Below, piece by piece: positions 44,843 to 54,626 of a stretch of DNA of 64,000 nt. The notes below the pieces were generated by a model. It was not told where the DNA came from, made no database searches, and worked only from the letters and a program-made list of their open reading frames with translations. The position numbers were made by a program, and so were the translations under genes. Origin of the DNA: Pseudomonadota bacterium (GTDB lineage: Bacteria; Pseudomonadota; Gammaproteobacteria; Pseudomonadales; Oleiphilaceae). The DNA is taken from assembly GCA_002747395.1 (NCBI GenBank), contig PDPE01000027.1, positions 119,601 through 183,600 of the forward strand. Direction: 5' to 3'. The stretch's first letter is position 1, and each line of letters starts with the position of its first letter.

Positions 44843-45489
44843 AATCGGTCTCCTCCAAAGTTATAATTAAATTCCTCACCACAGCTAATTATAGTGAATA
44901 ACAAACGGCTGCTTTTTGTTAAATCGGTGTTGCCTGAATTGTTTTCCAAATAGCGAGCATCTCGGCATGACAAAATGCCATACGGGATTCTAAGCGTAAA
45001 ACTGCATCAAAAAATTGATCTCAAACAAACGTTTGAATGAAACCGGCGAGGCCGGTCAACAATCGTGTAATCATTTGTAACTTTGGGTCAGTGGTATGTT
45101 TTTTATAAAAAACAGCTTAATAAGAACGAATGCTATTGACCAAATTAAATTTTCCGTTCAGTATTACGACGTTACTGCATGCCTGTCATGCGCATTATTT
45201 GATCAGTGTTAACTGCTTTATTGGCCCCGAAGCAATTAGCCTGCCTGAAGCCTGAACCAGTAACCGGAACGCCGCCTTTTGGTCTGTGGTCGGTTTTGCC
45301 GATACAGTCCAACCGACAAGATGAACGGGTGTTTTCATGGTTTTAGTCTTCTGTATTGCTAATTTCAAAATACAAAGAGATGAATGTCTATGCTGTTTGG
45401 TTTTAGTCGTTTGTTGTTTATTTGAGTTGTTTTGAAGTGCTGCTGATTAAATGGTTAACTTAAATTCATTGCTTATAAACGAGGAATCT
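44843..45489. other. 647-bp divergent regulatory region between ETF-QO and etfBA
   Basis: No credible gene. Besides the PsrA-type site it contains a short perfect inverted repeat ACCGGC-GAG-GCCGGT (45042-45056). Promoters for both divergent units must be here. Confidence 0.65.
45021..45036. promoter_or_regulatory. PsrA-type fatty-acid-responsive operator
   Basis: TCAAACAAACGTTTGA fits the PsrA consensus (G/C)AAAC-N2-4-GTTT(G/C) known from Pseudomonas, with N4 and arms extended by one base. Overlapping GTTTG-N4-AAAC gives a second half-site. PsrA represses etf genes until long-chain acyl groups accumulate. No PsrA gene is in the window. Confidence 0.6.
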
Positions 45490-46239
45490 ATGAAGGTTCT
45501 GGTCGCTGTAAAAAGAGTTATCGATTATAACGTTAAAGTACGTGTAAAGCCTGACAACACTGGTGTTGATCTGACCAATGTAAAGATGGCTATGAACCCT
45601 TTCTGTGAAATCGCTGTTGAAGAAGCTGTTCGATTGAAAGAAAAAGGCGTTGCCACCGAAATCGTTGTGGTATCCATTGGCCCCAAAGCTGCTCAGGAGC
45701 AGATTCGTACCGCTCTGGCACTCGGCGCTGACAGAGGGATTCTTGTAGAAACTGACGAAGAAATTCAGTCTTTGGCTGCAGCCAGGGTGCTTAAGGCAAT
45801 CGTCGACAAAGAGCAGCCAAATCTGGTTGTACTGGGTAAACAGTCTATCGATAGCGATAACAACCAAACAGGGCAAATGCTTGCCGGATTGGCGGGTATG
45901 CCTCAGGGAACATTCGCTTCAGAATTGACGGTTGATGGTGACAAACTGACTGTCTCTCGTGAAATTGACGGTGGTCTGATGACGGTCTCGCTTGGTTTGC
46001 CAGCCGTGATTACGGCTGATTTGCGTTTGAACGAGCCGCGTTATGCTTCTTTGCCCAATATTATGAAGGCGAAGAAAAAGCCGCTAGAAACGACAACCCC
46101 TGCTGACCTGGGTGTTGATGTCGCTCCTCGCTTGACTACTGTAAAAGTCGATAACCCACCTCAACGTCAGGCTGGCATAAAAGTTGGCAGTGTTGAAGAG
46201 TTGGTCGATAAACTGAAAAATGAAGCGAAGGTGATTTAA
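45490..46239 (+). CDS. etfB: Electron transfer flavoprotein beta subunit
   Basis: A 249-residue ETF beta subunit: [21 protein letters not shown] at the start and the family signature [20 protein letters not shown] near residue 190, with the AMP-binding loop [17 protein letters not shown]. It accepts electrons from acyl-CoA dehydrogenases as a heterodimer with etfA, which starts 2 bp after its stop. ATG 45490 has GAGGAA about 5 nt upstream; the longer ORF from 45451 is disfavoured. Confidence 0.96.
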   Translation: MKVLVAVKRVIDYNVKVRVKPDNTGVDLTNVKMAMNPFCEIAVEEAVRLKEKGVATEIVVVSIGPKAAQEQIRTALALGADRGILVETDEEIQSLAAARVLKAIVDKEQPNLVVLGKQSIDSDNNQTGQMLAGLAGMPQGTFASELTVDGDKLTVSREIDGGLMTVSLGLPAVITADLRLNEPRYASLPNIMKAKKKPLETTTPADLGVDVAPRLTTVKVDNPPQRQAGIKVGSVEELVDKLKNEAKVI

Positions 46240-46241
46240 AG

Positions 46242-47171
46242 ATGAGCATTTTAATTATCGCAGATCATGACAACGCATCAGTCAAAGGTGTTACCTTGAA
46301 TGTCGTTGCAGCCGCCAGGGAAATCGGCGGAGATATCAGTATACTGATTGCTGGTGAAGGTGTGGGTGCTGCAGCTGAAGCAGCGGCCAGGATTGATGGT
46401 GTGGCTAAAGTGCTTGTTGCCGATAATGCTGCCTACGCAAACCAGTTGGCTGAAAACCTGGCTGCTTTGATTGTTGAAGTCAGCAAGGACTATACTCATA
46501 TTCTGAGTGCAGCCGGTACGACAGGAAAGGATGCGTTGCCGCGTGCTGCTGCATTGCTGGATGTTGCGCAGATTTCCGAAATTATTGGAGTCGAGTCAGC
46601 GGATACCTTTACCCGTCCGATTTACGCGGGTAACGCGATTGCCACCGTGAAATCAAATGACAGTGTTAAAGTGATCACCGTCCGTGGCACTGCGTTTGAC
46701 GCCGTTTCTGCCGAGGGTGGTTCTGCAGCAATTGAAACTGTCAGTGCTGTCACCGACACCGGTTTATCTACTTTCGTCAATGAAGAGATTGCCAAGTCTG
46801 ATCGTCCTGACCTGACATCTGCCTCTATTGTTATTGCTGGCGGTCGTGGCATGCAGAATGGGGATAACTTCAAGCTGCTGGAAGCTGTTGCAGACAAGTT
46901 GGGCGCGGCTTTGGGTGCATCACGAGCCGCAGTCGATGCCGGTTTTGTGCCTAATGATATGCAGGTTGGTCAAACCGGTAAAATCGTCGCTCCTCAGCTC
47001 TATATTGCTGTTGGTATCTCTGGTGCGATTCAGCACCTGGCAGGTATGGCTGACAGTAAAGTTATTGTTGCTATCAACAAAGACGAAGAAGCACCGATCT
47101 TTCAGGTTTCTGATTACGGCCTGGTTGCTGATTTGTTTGATGCATTGCCAGAGTTGGAACAGAAACTCTAG
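46242..47171 (+). CDS. etfA: Electron transfer flavoprotein alpha subunit
   Basis: A 309-residue ETF alpha subunit. The C-terminal FAD domain contains GGRGMQNGDNFKLLE, GASRAAVDAGFVPNDMQVGQTGKIV and the signature LYIAVGISGAIQHLAGM. Forms the ETF heterodimer with the beta subunit of the gene just upstream. Followed by a strong terminator. Confidence 0.96.
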   Translation: MSILIIADHDNASVKGVTLNVVAAAREIGGDISILIAGEGVGAAAEAAARIDGVAKVLVADNAAYANQLAENLAALIVEVSKDYTHILSAAGTTGKDALPRAAALLDVAQISEIIGVESADTFTRPIYAGNAIATVKSNDSVKVITVRGTAFDAVSAEGGSAAIETVSAVTDTGLSTFVNEEIAKSDRPDLTSASIVIAGGRGMQNGDNFKLLEAVADKLGAALGASRAAVDAGFVPNDMQVGQTGKIVAPQLYIAVGISGAIQHLAGMADSKVIVAINKDEEAPIFQVSDYGLVADLFDALPELEQKL

Positions 47172-47188
47172 CCCTGCAGGCTAACAGG

Positions 47189-47220
47189 AAAAAAGCCAGT
47201 CTCTTGGGACTGGCTTTTTT
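47189..47220 (+). terminator. Intrinsic terminator of etfBA
   Basis: AAAAAAGCCAGTC, a 6-nt loop and GACTGGCTTTTTT form a perfect 13-bp stem ending in six T, 17 nt after the etfA stop. Confidence 0.95.
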
Positions 47221-47380
47221 CGTTGGGCCTTTCGCTTACAATTTCCCTCAAGCTCTCATTCAGCGAGTCTGCATCATTTTCAGTATGATCTTGAGTGTAT
47301 TAACGCTCTGACTCTCCGGGAATGGGTCATCCTGATCATAGCTTATCTATATTTCAAATATATGACGTGAAATTAAAAAT

Positions 47381-49177
47381 ATGTATAAAAAAATTATATT
47401 TTCCTGTCTTGCAGGCATCCTGGCCTATGGCCTGTGGTTAAGCGCTGACTTCACCCAGATCGCGGCGGGCGTTGCTATTTTTCTTTTTGGAATGCTTTCT
47501 CTGGAACAGGGGTTCAAGGCATTCACCGGTGGTCTGCTTGAAAAAATTCTTAAAAATACGACAAATACTCTTTCCAAAAGCCTGATCTTTGGTGTTGTTT
47601 CAACTACCTTGATGCAGTCCAGTTCGCTGGTTTCTGTGATTACCATATCATTTCTCAGTGCCGGCCTGCTGGAGTTGATGGCCGGCATAGGCATTGTCTT
47701 CGGTGCCAACATTGGAACCACGACCGGAGCCTGGTTAATTGCCGGTTTCGGCCTCAAGGTAAAAATTTCGGCCTATGCCATGCCCATGCTGGTTTTTGGT
47801 ATTTTGCTGATTTTTCAAAAATCAAAATACCTTAAGGGAGTGGGGTACATTCTGGCAGGGCTGGGTTTTCTTTTTTTGGGTATCCACTATATGAAAGATG
47901 GATTTGAAGCCTTCAAGGATACCATCGATCTTACACAGTTTTCAGTGACGGGCTACCCGGGCCTGTTTCTGTTCGCCGGGATAGGTATTGCCGCCACTGT
48001 CATTATGCAATCCAGTCATGCGACCCTGGTGTTGATTATTACGGCACTTGCAGCGGGTCAGATCAGTTATGAAAATGCTCTGGCTTTGGCCATCGGGGCT
48101 AATGTAGGTACGACAATCACCGCAATACTTGGTGCTTTGGGTGCCAATGAACAAGGCAAGCGACTGGCTGCAGCACATCTTATATTTAACATGGTTACAG
48201 GTTTGCTGGCGGTTATATTTATGGCTCAGTTTGTTTTCGCTGTAGACAGTGTGAGTGAAATAGTGGGTATCGCGCCTGATGATTACACCCTGAAACTGGC
48301 AGTGTTTCATACGCTGTTCAATCTGCTCGGTGTCATTGTTATGTTGCCATTTGCCAGTAAACTGGTCGTGTTCCTGGAGCGCACAATAAGAGGTACGGCC
48401 AAAGATGTGGATGCGCCTGTCTACCTCTTGAAGTCGGCTCTGGAATTTCCTGATACGGCTGTAGAAGCAGTTCGGAATGAAACCTTGCATGTGTTTGAAA
48501 ATGCATTTGAAATTATTGCCAGAGGAATCTGTATTTCGCCGGAAACTGTCAAGCAGGATGTGCCCGTGGAGCAGGTGGTTTATGATTCGGTCAGGGCAAA
48601 TGATTATGATATGGAAAGTGTCTATGAAAACAGGATTAAAGTGTTATTTGGTGAAATTGTATTGTTTATAACCAAAGTGGATTTCAATTGGGAGGCTGAT
48701 CAATCCGGCCGGATTCACTGGTTGCGAGTAGCCAACCAGAAGCTGGTCGAAGCGGTTAAGGATACCAAACACTTGCGCACAAACCTCGTCCCCGGAATAA
48801 CTTCACAAAATATTCATATTCGGCACTTGTACAATGCAATGAGAGTTCAAATAATTACCATACTGAGGGAGTTGCTCGAGGCCTCGAAAAGTGGTGAAAA
48901 CAGCTCAGAGCTCCTTTCGATGGATGCGCTCAAGCTGCTCGTTATTGATAACGAAAAGGAACGTCAGGATCAGGTTGCCAACTGGTTAAGAAAAGGCTCC
49001 ATTACACCGGCAATGGGGACGTCTGTGTTAAATGACAGCAGCTATACACTGGATGTTTGCAAGTGCTTGATTGAGTTCGGGGAAAGCCTGTTTGTCGGGA
49101 AAGATAAAGATACTGCTTTCATTCAGCGAGAAGTCGCTCTTTTACCCCGGGAAATTGACGAAATACGTTCGAGGTAG
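47381..49177 (+). CDS. Na+/phosphate cotransporter family protein (NptA-like)
   Basis: A 598-residue membrane protein with the duplicated Na/Pi-cotransporter repeat: TTLMQSSSLVSVITISFLSAG (about residue 75) and a second QSSHATLVLIITALAAG (about 210), each the QSSS-type signature of the family, plus GANIGTTTGAWLIAG and GANVGTTITAILGALG. The last 230 residues form a soluble PhoU-like helical domain. It would import phosphate with sodium. A 76-residue protein is encoded 8 bp downstream. Confidence 0.92.
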   Translation: MYKKIIFSCLAGILAYGLWLSADFTQIAAGVAIFLFGMLSLEQGFKAFTGGLLEKILKNTTNTLSKSLIFGVVSTTLMQSSSLVSVITISFLSAGLLELMAGIGIVFGANIGTTTGAWLIAGFGLKVKISAYAMPMLVFGILLIFQKSKYLKGVGYILAGLGFLFLGIHYMKDGFEAFKDTIDLTQFSVTGYPGLFLFAGIGIAATVIMQSSHATLVLIITALAAGQISYENALALAIGANVGTTITAILGALGANEQGKRLAAAHLIFNMVTGLLAVIFMAQFVFAVDSVSEIVGIAPDDYTLKLAVFHTLFNLLGVIVMLPFASKLVVFLERTIRGTAKDVDAPVYLLKSALEFPDTAVEAVRNETLHVFENAFEIIARGICISPETVKQDVPVEQVVYDSVRANDYDMESVYENRIKVLFGEIVLFITKVDFNWEADQSGRIHWLRVANQKLVEAVKDTKHLRTNLVPGITSQNIHIRHLYNAMRVQIITILRELLEASKSGENSSELLSMDALKLLVIDNEKERQDQVANWLRKGSITPAMGTSVLNDSSYTLDVCKCLIEFGESLFVGKDKDTAFIQREVALLPREIDEIRSR

Positions 49178-49185
49178 TTCACACT

Positions 49186-49416
49186 ATGCGTAACCAGGTG
49201 ATAGAGGAAATAAAAGATTTATTTCGCGGTAAGTTTACAAAAAAACTGAAGCATGCTGAAACATACGAAGAACTCCGTCGTGAACTGAACATAAAACGCC
49301 AGAAACTTCGTCATCGTCTGAAGCACACCAGGTCAAAAAGTGAAAAGAAACTGATCGAAAAAAAAATTAAAATCCTGGGGGTTCAGATTAAAAAAATTGA
49401 CAGCAAACTGGATTAG
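49186..49416 (+). CDS. Small basic coiled-coil protein, unknown
   Basis: A 76-residue, Lys/Arg-rich, nearly all-helical protein with long charged runs and no cysteine or signal. It starts 8 bp after the Na/phosphate cotransporter stop and so is almost certainly translated from the same mRNA. I do not recognise a family. Composition suggests nucleic acid or protein binding but nothing more can be said. Confidence 0.55.
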   Translation: MRNQVIEEIKDLFRGKFTKKLKHAETYEELRRELNIKRQKLRHRLKHTRSKSEKKLIEKKIKILGVQIKKIDSKLD

Positions 49417-49500
49417 TGACAACGTTGTCGGATGGCCCTGTTGTTTATTTAATTGTCAGCTATATAGCGTAATAGTTCATTCAGGTTATCGACAACAAAC

Positions 49501-52368
49501 ATGACAGTCATGGCAAAAACGTCCTATTTGCAATCGCTTTCGAAAAAAACACGCCTGGTCATCAGTGAGTTGCTGGCTCCTGACAGGGAAATTGCGGATG
49601 CCTCGTTATTTCGTCGGAAGTTCGCACAGGCATTGGCGAGTGTTACCGCTCAAAAGGGGATTGGGCGTGCCTTGTCTGAGTGGACAACCCTGCTCAACGA
49701 TAACATCACCGTTTCCAGCATTCACAAGTGTGAAATCCAGGGTCTGTTTTCCGATTACCGTCTTGCTCTGGTTGCTGTAGGGGGCTATGGCGGCAAGACC
49801 ATGGGGCTGAAGTCTGATGTTGACTTTCTTATTGTTGCCCCAAACTCCGATATTCCTGCAGATTTAATCGCGTCGAAAATCGCGCTTCTCCAAAACGAGC
49901 TTCGCAAAGTCGGCATAGCCTGGAATCTGGCATTTGACTTCGCCGATGTTCAGCTTGAGCGTCCTGTGGACGATGACACCTGTCAAATGTGTACAACGCG
50001 TATCACCTCTCGCTTCGTATTTGGCGATGAGGCCTGTTTTGACCGCTACCTGGAAAACACGAACCGGTCTCTCAAAAGGTATACCGAACCCTTGCTAACC
50101 TATTTTGATCGGCTTCGTGATATGAGATACGACACCCACAAAAAAGGAACGCTGGCAGATAGAAACCTTAAGGATGCGCCCGGTGGCTTCAGGGATTTGG
50201 ATACCTTTCACTGGATTAAAAAACTGCTTGCATTACATGGTCGTGAAAGAGAAATTTACAACGCCATTACCTTTGATGCAGACACACCGGAAGAAGAAAT
50301 TGATGCCATAGAGGTGTTCAAAACGGCATCGGACTTTATCCGCCGGACAAAATGCGCCCTGCATATACTTTGCCCCGGGGAAGTGCCCATTGGCTCGGCA
50401 AAGGTAAACGAGATAGACATCAATAAAAATGCAGAGCTTCTGGCTGAATTGCTTTATGGTGAGAAAGGCAAGGGGGAAGATTTTGCGTCCGAGTTGATTC
50501 GCCAGGGCAAAGTGCTGAGCCGAATCATGCGGAATCTTCAGGATACGGTCAATTCACCGTATGAGTACCGTTTAAAACAAATAGAAAAAAAGAAATCCCG
50601 TGGTAAGGACAAGTCTGTTGCGGAGCAAAGCCTTTTGCTTGTGCGTGATTTCCAATACCGTTTGCAAAATGATCCGATAGATTATTCGTTTCAAAGGCGG
50701 TTGCGCGCTCAGGTGAATGGAATCAAGGATAATTCTGTCTTTCGCAAAGAAGAGCAAAGAGTGCTTTTCAGGGAAATCCTGAATGAAACAGGTGAAGTTG
50801 GGGATGCGCTTCGTTTGATGAATGACACAGGTATACTGACGCGTGTTTATCCACCCTTCAAAAAAATAGTTAATTTTGTCGAGCAGGGTGTGCATGCGAC
50901 GTTCAATACCTTGACCATCGACAATCATATTCTGGCCATGACCCAGGAGCTGGACTTTATCCTTTTTGTGATTGGCAAGCCGGATGTCAAGCAGCGGTTC
51001 GAGCGATCTTTGGAGGAATACCAGCGGGCTGTTGATGATATTCGAAATACTTCCGACGTGCCCTTGTTCATCTCGCGAGCCAACAGCTTTGTCAAACGCA
51101 TCGATGTCAAGAATGTGGAAAGGTGGGCAAATCATGGTCACCTCACGTCAATCGCGGATCGCATCTCTGCCATCCAACGCCCGGAGATTCTTTATGCGGC
51201 AGCGTTGTTGCACGATATTGCCAAGCCAATCGAGAAGTACCCTGGTGAACACGCAACAATCGGTGCCAATATGGCCCAGTCATTTTCAAAAAAGTTTAAT
51301 TTTTCGGAAAGAGATGCGCGGAGAATGGCTTTGTTAGTGGAGTTGCACACTGTGATGCCGAGCAGCTCCCAGAATGAGCGAGCGTCTGATCCGGCCCTGA
51401 TCGAGTCACTGGCGGTACTGATTCCGGATAAAGAATTTCTGACCATGCTCTATTTGCTATCCTATACGGATATGTGTACTGCCAACCCTGAAAAGTGGAC
51501 AAAATCGAAGGGTCGCTGGCTTCGTATTCTCTATGATAAAACCTATGAGTATATTGATAACGATCGCAGTCATATCTATGTTCGAGACCAGTTAAAGCAT
51601 ATTGTTTTCCACGAAGCCAGAAAGCGGAATGCCTATTTACCTGAAGAAAAAACCTTGACTGCGTCTGAAATTGAGAAGCACTTTTCCCTGGTATCCGATA
51701 GTTATCTGTCGCAAATGAGTGATTCCCCATCGCTGGTGGTGGATCAGTTGTTTATGATCAATCGTCTTCTTAAAGAGAAACAGACCTGCCTCGTGTCTCC
51801 CGTTCTTGAAAGTGATGGTATTTCCAAGTTCATTGTGGTGTCACGAGATAAACCCGGCTTATTTGCCGAATTGTGTGGCGTCATAGCGGTTAAAAAGAGC
51901 AATATATCAGAAGCCAATATATTCACCCGAGATGACGGGATAGCCTGCAATGTGTTTTTGCTTGAAGCGCCTCTGCCAGCCTATTCTGAACAGGATAGAC
52001 TGGTTCAGTCCTTTGTCGGGGATATGCAGTTGGCCGTTGAGGGTTCGTATGATGTGCACTCCAGGATCAATCTGGAAGGCTCTTCTGTCGAGGTGAGTGA
52101 TGAGGACTCTGAAATACAGCTCAAGCTGCGAGATACCCGGATTGTTAACGTGAAACTGGTTTCGGTTCCCAACCAGATGGGATTGGCCTATCTGATTGGC
52201 AAACTGTTTGCGGAAAACCTGTTTAGTGTGCATCATGCAAAACTGCGAACCGGAAAATTCAGTTCGAATGTCGTTTTTGAGATAGGTGACAGGGACGGCG
52301 GGGAAATTGATACCGGGCGTATAGATCAGCTTAAAAAACTGTTGGATAATACGATTCACCCAAAATGA
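49501..52368 (+). CDS. GlnD-like bifunctional nucleotidyltransferase/HD protein
   Basis: A 955-residue protein with the GlnD plan: nucleotidyltransferase (GGYGGKTMGLKSDVDF, Asp106 and Asp108), helical linker, HD domain (LLHDIAKPIEKYPGEH near 570) and two ACT domains (KFIVVSRDKPGLFAELCGVIA near 774, NVKLVSVPNQMGLAYLIGKL near 880). GlnD proper uridylylates PII. Here the motif residue after GGYG differs (G instead of R) and HD is followed by PIEKYPGEH rather than GRGGDH, so it may be a divergent paralogue with a different substrate. ATG 49510 is an alternative start. It precedes a GalT-like gene. Confidence 0.82.
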   Translation: MTVMAKTSYLQSLSKKTRLVISELLAPDREIADASLFRRKFAQALASVTAQKGIGRALSEWTTLLNDNITVSSIHKCEIQGLFSDYRLALVAVGGYGGKTMGLKSDVDFLIVAPNSDIPADLIASKIALLQNELRKVGIAWNLAFDFADVQLERPVDDDTCQMCTTRITSRFVFGDEACFDRYLENTNRSLKRYTEPLLTYFDRLRDMRYDTHKKGTLADRNLKDAPGGFRDLDTFHWIKKLLALHGREREIYNAITFDADTPEEEIDAIEVFKTASDFIRRTKCALHILCPGEVPIGSAKVNEIDINKNAELLAELLYGEKGKGEDFASELIRQGKVLSRIMRNLQDTVNSPYEYRLKQIEKKKSRGKDKSVAEQSLLLVRDFQYRLQNDPIDYSFQRRLRAQVNGIKDNSVFRKEEQRVLFREILNETGEVGDALRLMNDTGILTRVYPPFKKIVNFVEQGVHATFNTLTIDNHILAMTQELDFILFVIGKPDVKQRFERSLEEYQRAVDDIRNTSDVPLFISRANSFVKRIDVKNVERWANHGHLTSIADRISAIQRPEILYAAALLHDIAKPIEKYPGEHATIGANMAQSFSKKFNFSERDARRMALLVELHTVMPSSSQNERASDPALIESLAVLIPDKEFLTMLYLLSYTDMCTANPEKWTKSKGRWLRILYDKTYEYIDNDRSHIYVRDQLKHIVFHEARKRNAYLPEEKTLTASEIEKHFSLVSDSYLSQMSDSPSLVVDQLFMINRLLKEKQTCLVSPVLESDGISKFIVVSRDKPGLFAELCGVIAVKKSNISEANIFTRDDGIACNVFLLEAPLPAYSEQDRLVQSFVGDMQLAVEGSYDVHSRINLEGSSVEVSDEDSEIQLKLRDTRIVNVKLVSVPNQMGLAYLIGKLFAENLFSVHHAKLRTGKFSSNVVFEIGDRDGGEIDTGRIDQLKKLLDNTIHPK

Positions 52369-52480
52369 CCAGGGAAGCCGACACTGCCTGAATCGCACTG
52401 CCTGATTGCTGCAGCGTTGTGCCATTTGGATTTGTCGCGCATCTGTTTGGCTTGAAGAAATCTGTAAGAGTTAATGAAAA

Positions 52481-53626
52481 ATGAAACGGGGTTTGTCATT
52501 ACAGCAGGCCAAAAAAATCGCCTTTAGTCTGAATATCTCTGATCTCAAGTTTGAGCAAATACTGCAAAACGTCGATGAAGACGTTCTGTTAAAAAACGCG
52601 GCACCGGACGGGGTTTGCCAGATTGATCCCAGACAGGGCACTCTGGTCATTTATAATCCGGCACGATCCAGGCGGCTTCATGCCATTAGCGAGAAATCAG
52701 GGGGTACGGATAATACTCCCTGTCCGATTTGTGAGGGGGCGACCAGCAATATTCTGGATTTGGCTGAACACAGTGAAGGCTTTACCTTTATTAACAAGAA
52801 TCTGTATCCAATGCTCCTTCCTGTCGATGTTGTTCCGGATGAACACCCGGACTACCAACTGTTTGAGGATCCTCTCCATAAGGGAAGAACCTCTTATGGC
52901 TTTCACTTCTTGCAATGGACTTCTTCTCTCCATGACAGGGACTGGCACAATATGCCTTTTGAAGACGCGCTTGTCAGTTTCCAGCGCCTGGCAGTATTGG
53001 AAGAAACGCTGGTTGCTCAACCCACTGATTTTATGTCGCAGTCAAGACAAGCGAAAAATGGCAAAGTTGTCAGCGGATACGTGTCCATTATCAAAAACTA
53101 TGGCCGGACGGCCGGAGCGACCTTGTCTCACGGTCATCAACAAATTGCTTACAGTAATATACTGCCTCAACAATTCTATAATAATTTGCGGTTTCGCCAA
53201 CGGATGTCCAAATCGTTCAGCCAGTATATGATCGAAGAAAACCCGCCCGACCTGCAGGTAAAAGATTACGGTGACGTTGTTTTGGTTGTACCTTATTTTA
53301 TGAAGCGGCCTCTTGATATGCTGCTTCTGGTCAAGGACACAGGCAAACGCTTTTTGCATCAACTCGGCCCCGGAGAGTCGGAGCAGGTGGTGCTGGCAAT
53401 GCAGGAGGCGATTCAGGCGATAATAGCCTTGATGGAGAATATGGGAATGACCCCGGCTTATAACCTGACCGTGAACAACGGGCCGGGCTGCGGTCTGTAC
53501 CTGGAATTCTTGACGAAAGTACAGTTGATGGGCGGCTACGAACAAATTGGCTTGTTTGTCTGCCAATCCAACGCAGCCGAGTCTGCAGCTCAACTGCGTG
53601 AATATTTTGCCAGCCGGTGCTGGTAA
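52481..53626 (+). CDS. GalT-like HIT-superfamily nucleotidyltransferase
   Basis: A 381-residue protein of the galactose-1-phosphate uridylyltransferase fold. CPIC near residue 80 would bind zinc, and SHGHQQI near 216 is a HxHxQ-type catalytic motif, close to the HPHGQ of GalT. It may transfer a nucleotide between sugar phosphates; it is shorter in key segments than GalT itself. The neighbouring GlnD-like gene offers no pathway clue. Start ATG 52481; no strong Shine-Dalgarno. Confidence 0.78.
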   Translation: MKRGLSLQQAKKIAFSLNISDLKFEQILQNVDEDVLLKNAAPDGVCQIDPRQGTLVIYNPARSRRLHAISEKSGGTDNTPCPICEGATSNILDLAEHSEGFTFINKNLYPMLLPVDVVPDEHPDYQLFEDPLHKGRTSYGFHFLQWTSSLHDRDWHNMPFEDALVSFQRLAVLEETLVAQPTDFMSQSRQAKNGKVVSGYVSIIKNYGRTAGATLSHGHQQIAYSNILPQQFYNNLRFRQRMSKSFSQYMIEENPPDLQVKDYGDVVLVVPYFMKRPLDMLLLVKDTGKRFLHQLGPGESEQVVLAMQEAIQAIIALMENMGMTPAYNLTVNNGPGCGLYLEFLTKVQLMGGYEQIGLFVCQSNAAESAAQLREYFASRCW

Positions 53627-53653
53627 CTGCCAACCAAAACTGTAGCTGTTTCA

Positions 53654-53677
53654 GTTGCAAGATTTTTTTGTTGCAAC
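53654..53677. terminator. Weak hairpin GTTGCAA-N10-TTGCAAC
   Basis: A perfect 7-bp stem with a T-rich loop between the convergent GalT-like and enoyl-CoA hydratase genes. Stability is low. Confidence 0.3.
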
Positions 53678-53706
53678 GGTCATTTCTGTGCCATCGGTTG
53701 AATTTG

Positions 53707-54549
53707 TTATAACAGTCGAGACCATAGAGGCCTCAGAGCCCAGGCACTGAAAAACATGGCTGCAGGTAGCCACTTTTTCTTGCGAAACAAAAATACAGCC
53801 TGTTCCTTAAGAAAGGGTGATTCCGTAAATGCGTCGGCCAGTTGCACTGATTCGCGTTTGTTGACCTCCTCCAGTTCCTCCAGCGTGCTGCCACCCGGAT
53901 AACTTCTGGTGACACCTTGCTCCACCCATTCTTCGGCTATGCGCTGGGCCTCATCAGACAGGCGGTTATCAGGTACAACCCATTTTACCAGACCGGCTTC
54001 CAGTGCCTCTGCTGCGGTTGGCTTCCAGCCTTCCTTGCCGAGCATGCGTTGGGCATTTTTTTTGCCCATGATCCGTTCAAACTGGATGCTGGAGCAACCC
54101 TCCGGTGTGATGCCTAGTGAGGCAAAAGGGGTAGAAAAAGTGGCTTTTTCAGAGGCGATAATGGCATCACACAATGCGGCAGAGGTGACACTGGCGCCAA
54201 TAGCCGGGCCATTTACCGCGACCAGAATCGGTTTCGGGCATTCCAAAAAGGTTTCAAATAAAGTCCGGTTATAGTCGACGACAAAACGATGCATGGTTCT
54301 GGGGTGTGATGGTTTCATGGTTCCGCCCAGATTCACTCCGGCAGAATAATAATTCCCGGTTCCGGTGAAGATCACAGCTTTTATTTCATCGTCCTTTCCG
54401 GCTTGTAAAAAAGCCGCTTTAAACGAATCCATCATGTCCATTGTCCAGCCATTCAGTCTCTTTGGCTGATTCATTGTTATCGTCAGTACGCCATTTTTCC
54501 TGGAGGTCAAAAGGATATTTGAAGATGCTTGTGTCTTTTGTTCGCTCAT
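53707..54549 (-). CDS. Enoyl-CoA hydratase/isomerase family protein
   Basis: A 280-residue crotonase-fold enzyme: TMNQPKRLNGWTMDMM, FTGTGNYYSAGVNLGG (first oxyanion-hole block) and KPILVAVNGPAIGASVTSAALCD (second). FASLGITPEGCSS carries a Glu/Gly context like the Delta3,Delta2-enoyl-CoA isomerases. Probably acts in fatty acid or branched acyl-CoA degradation, in keeping with the ETF genes nearby. Single gene; it lies 77 bp after the CNNM gene on the same strand. Confidence 0.88.
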   Translation of the reverse strand: MSEQKTQASSNILLTSRKNGVLTITMNQPKRLNGWTMDMMDSFKAAFLQAGKDDEIKAVIFTGTGNYYSAGVNLGGTMKPSHPRTMHRFVVDYNRTLFETFLECPKPILVAVNGPAIGASVTSAALCDAIIASEKATFSTPFASLGITPEGCSSIQFERIMGKKNAQRMLGKEGWKPTAAEALEAGLVKWVVPDNRLSDEAQRIAEEWVEQGVTRSYPGGSTLEELEEVNKRESVQLADAFTESPFLKEQAVFLFRKKKWLPAAMFFSAWALRPLWSRLL

Positions 54550-54626
54550 AATTACGTCCTCTGGATTTCAGGGGAGATAGTGGGGGATCGCATTTGGGTT
54601 GTTGCGTATCAGAACCGGGTTGAATG

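Noticed and set aside
49418..49429. Palindrome GACAACGTTGTC after the 76-residue gene
   Set aside because: A single 12-bp palindrome with no known matching regulator and no T-run.
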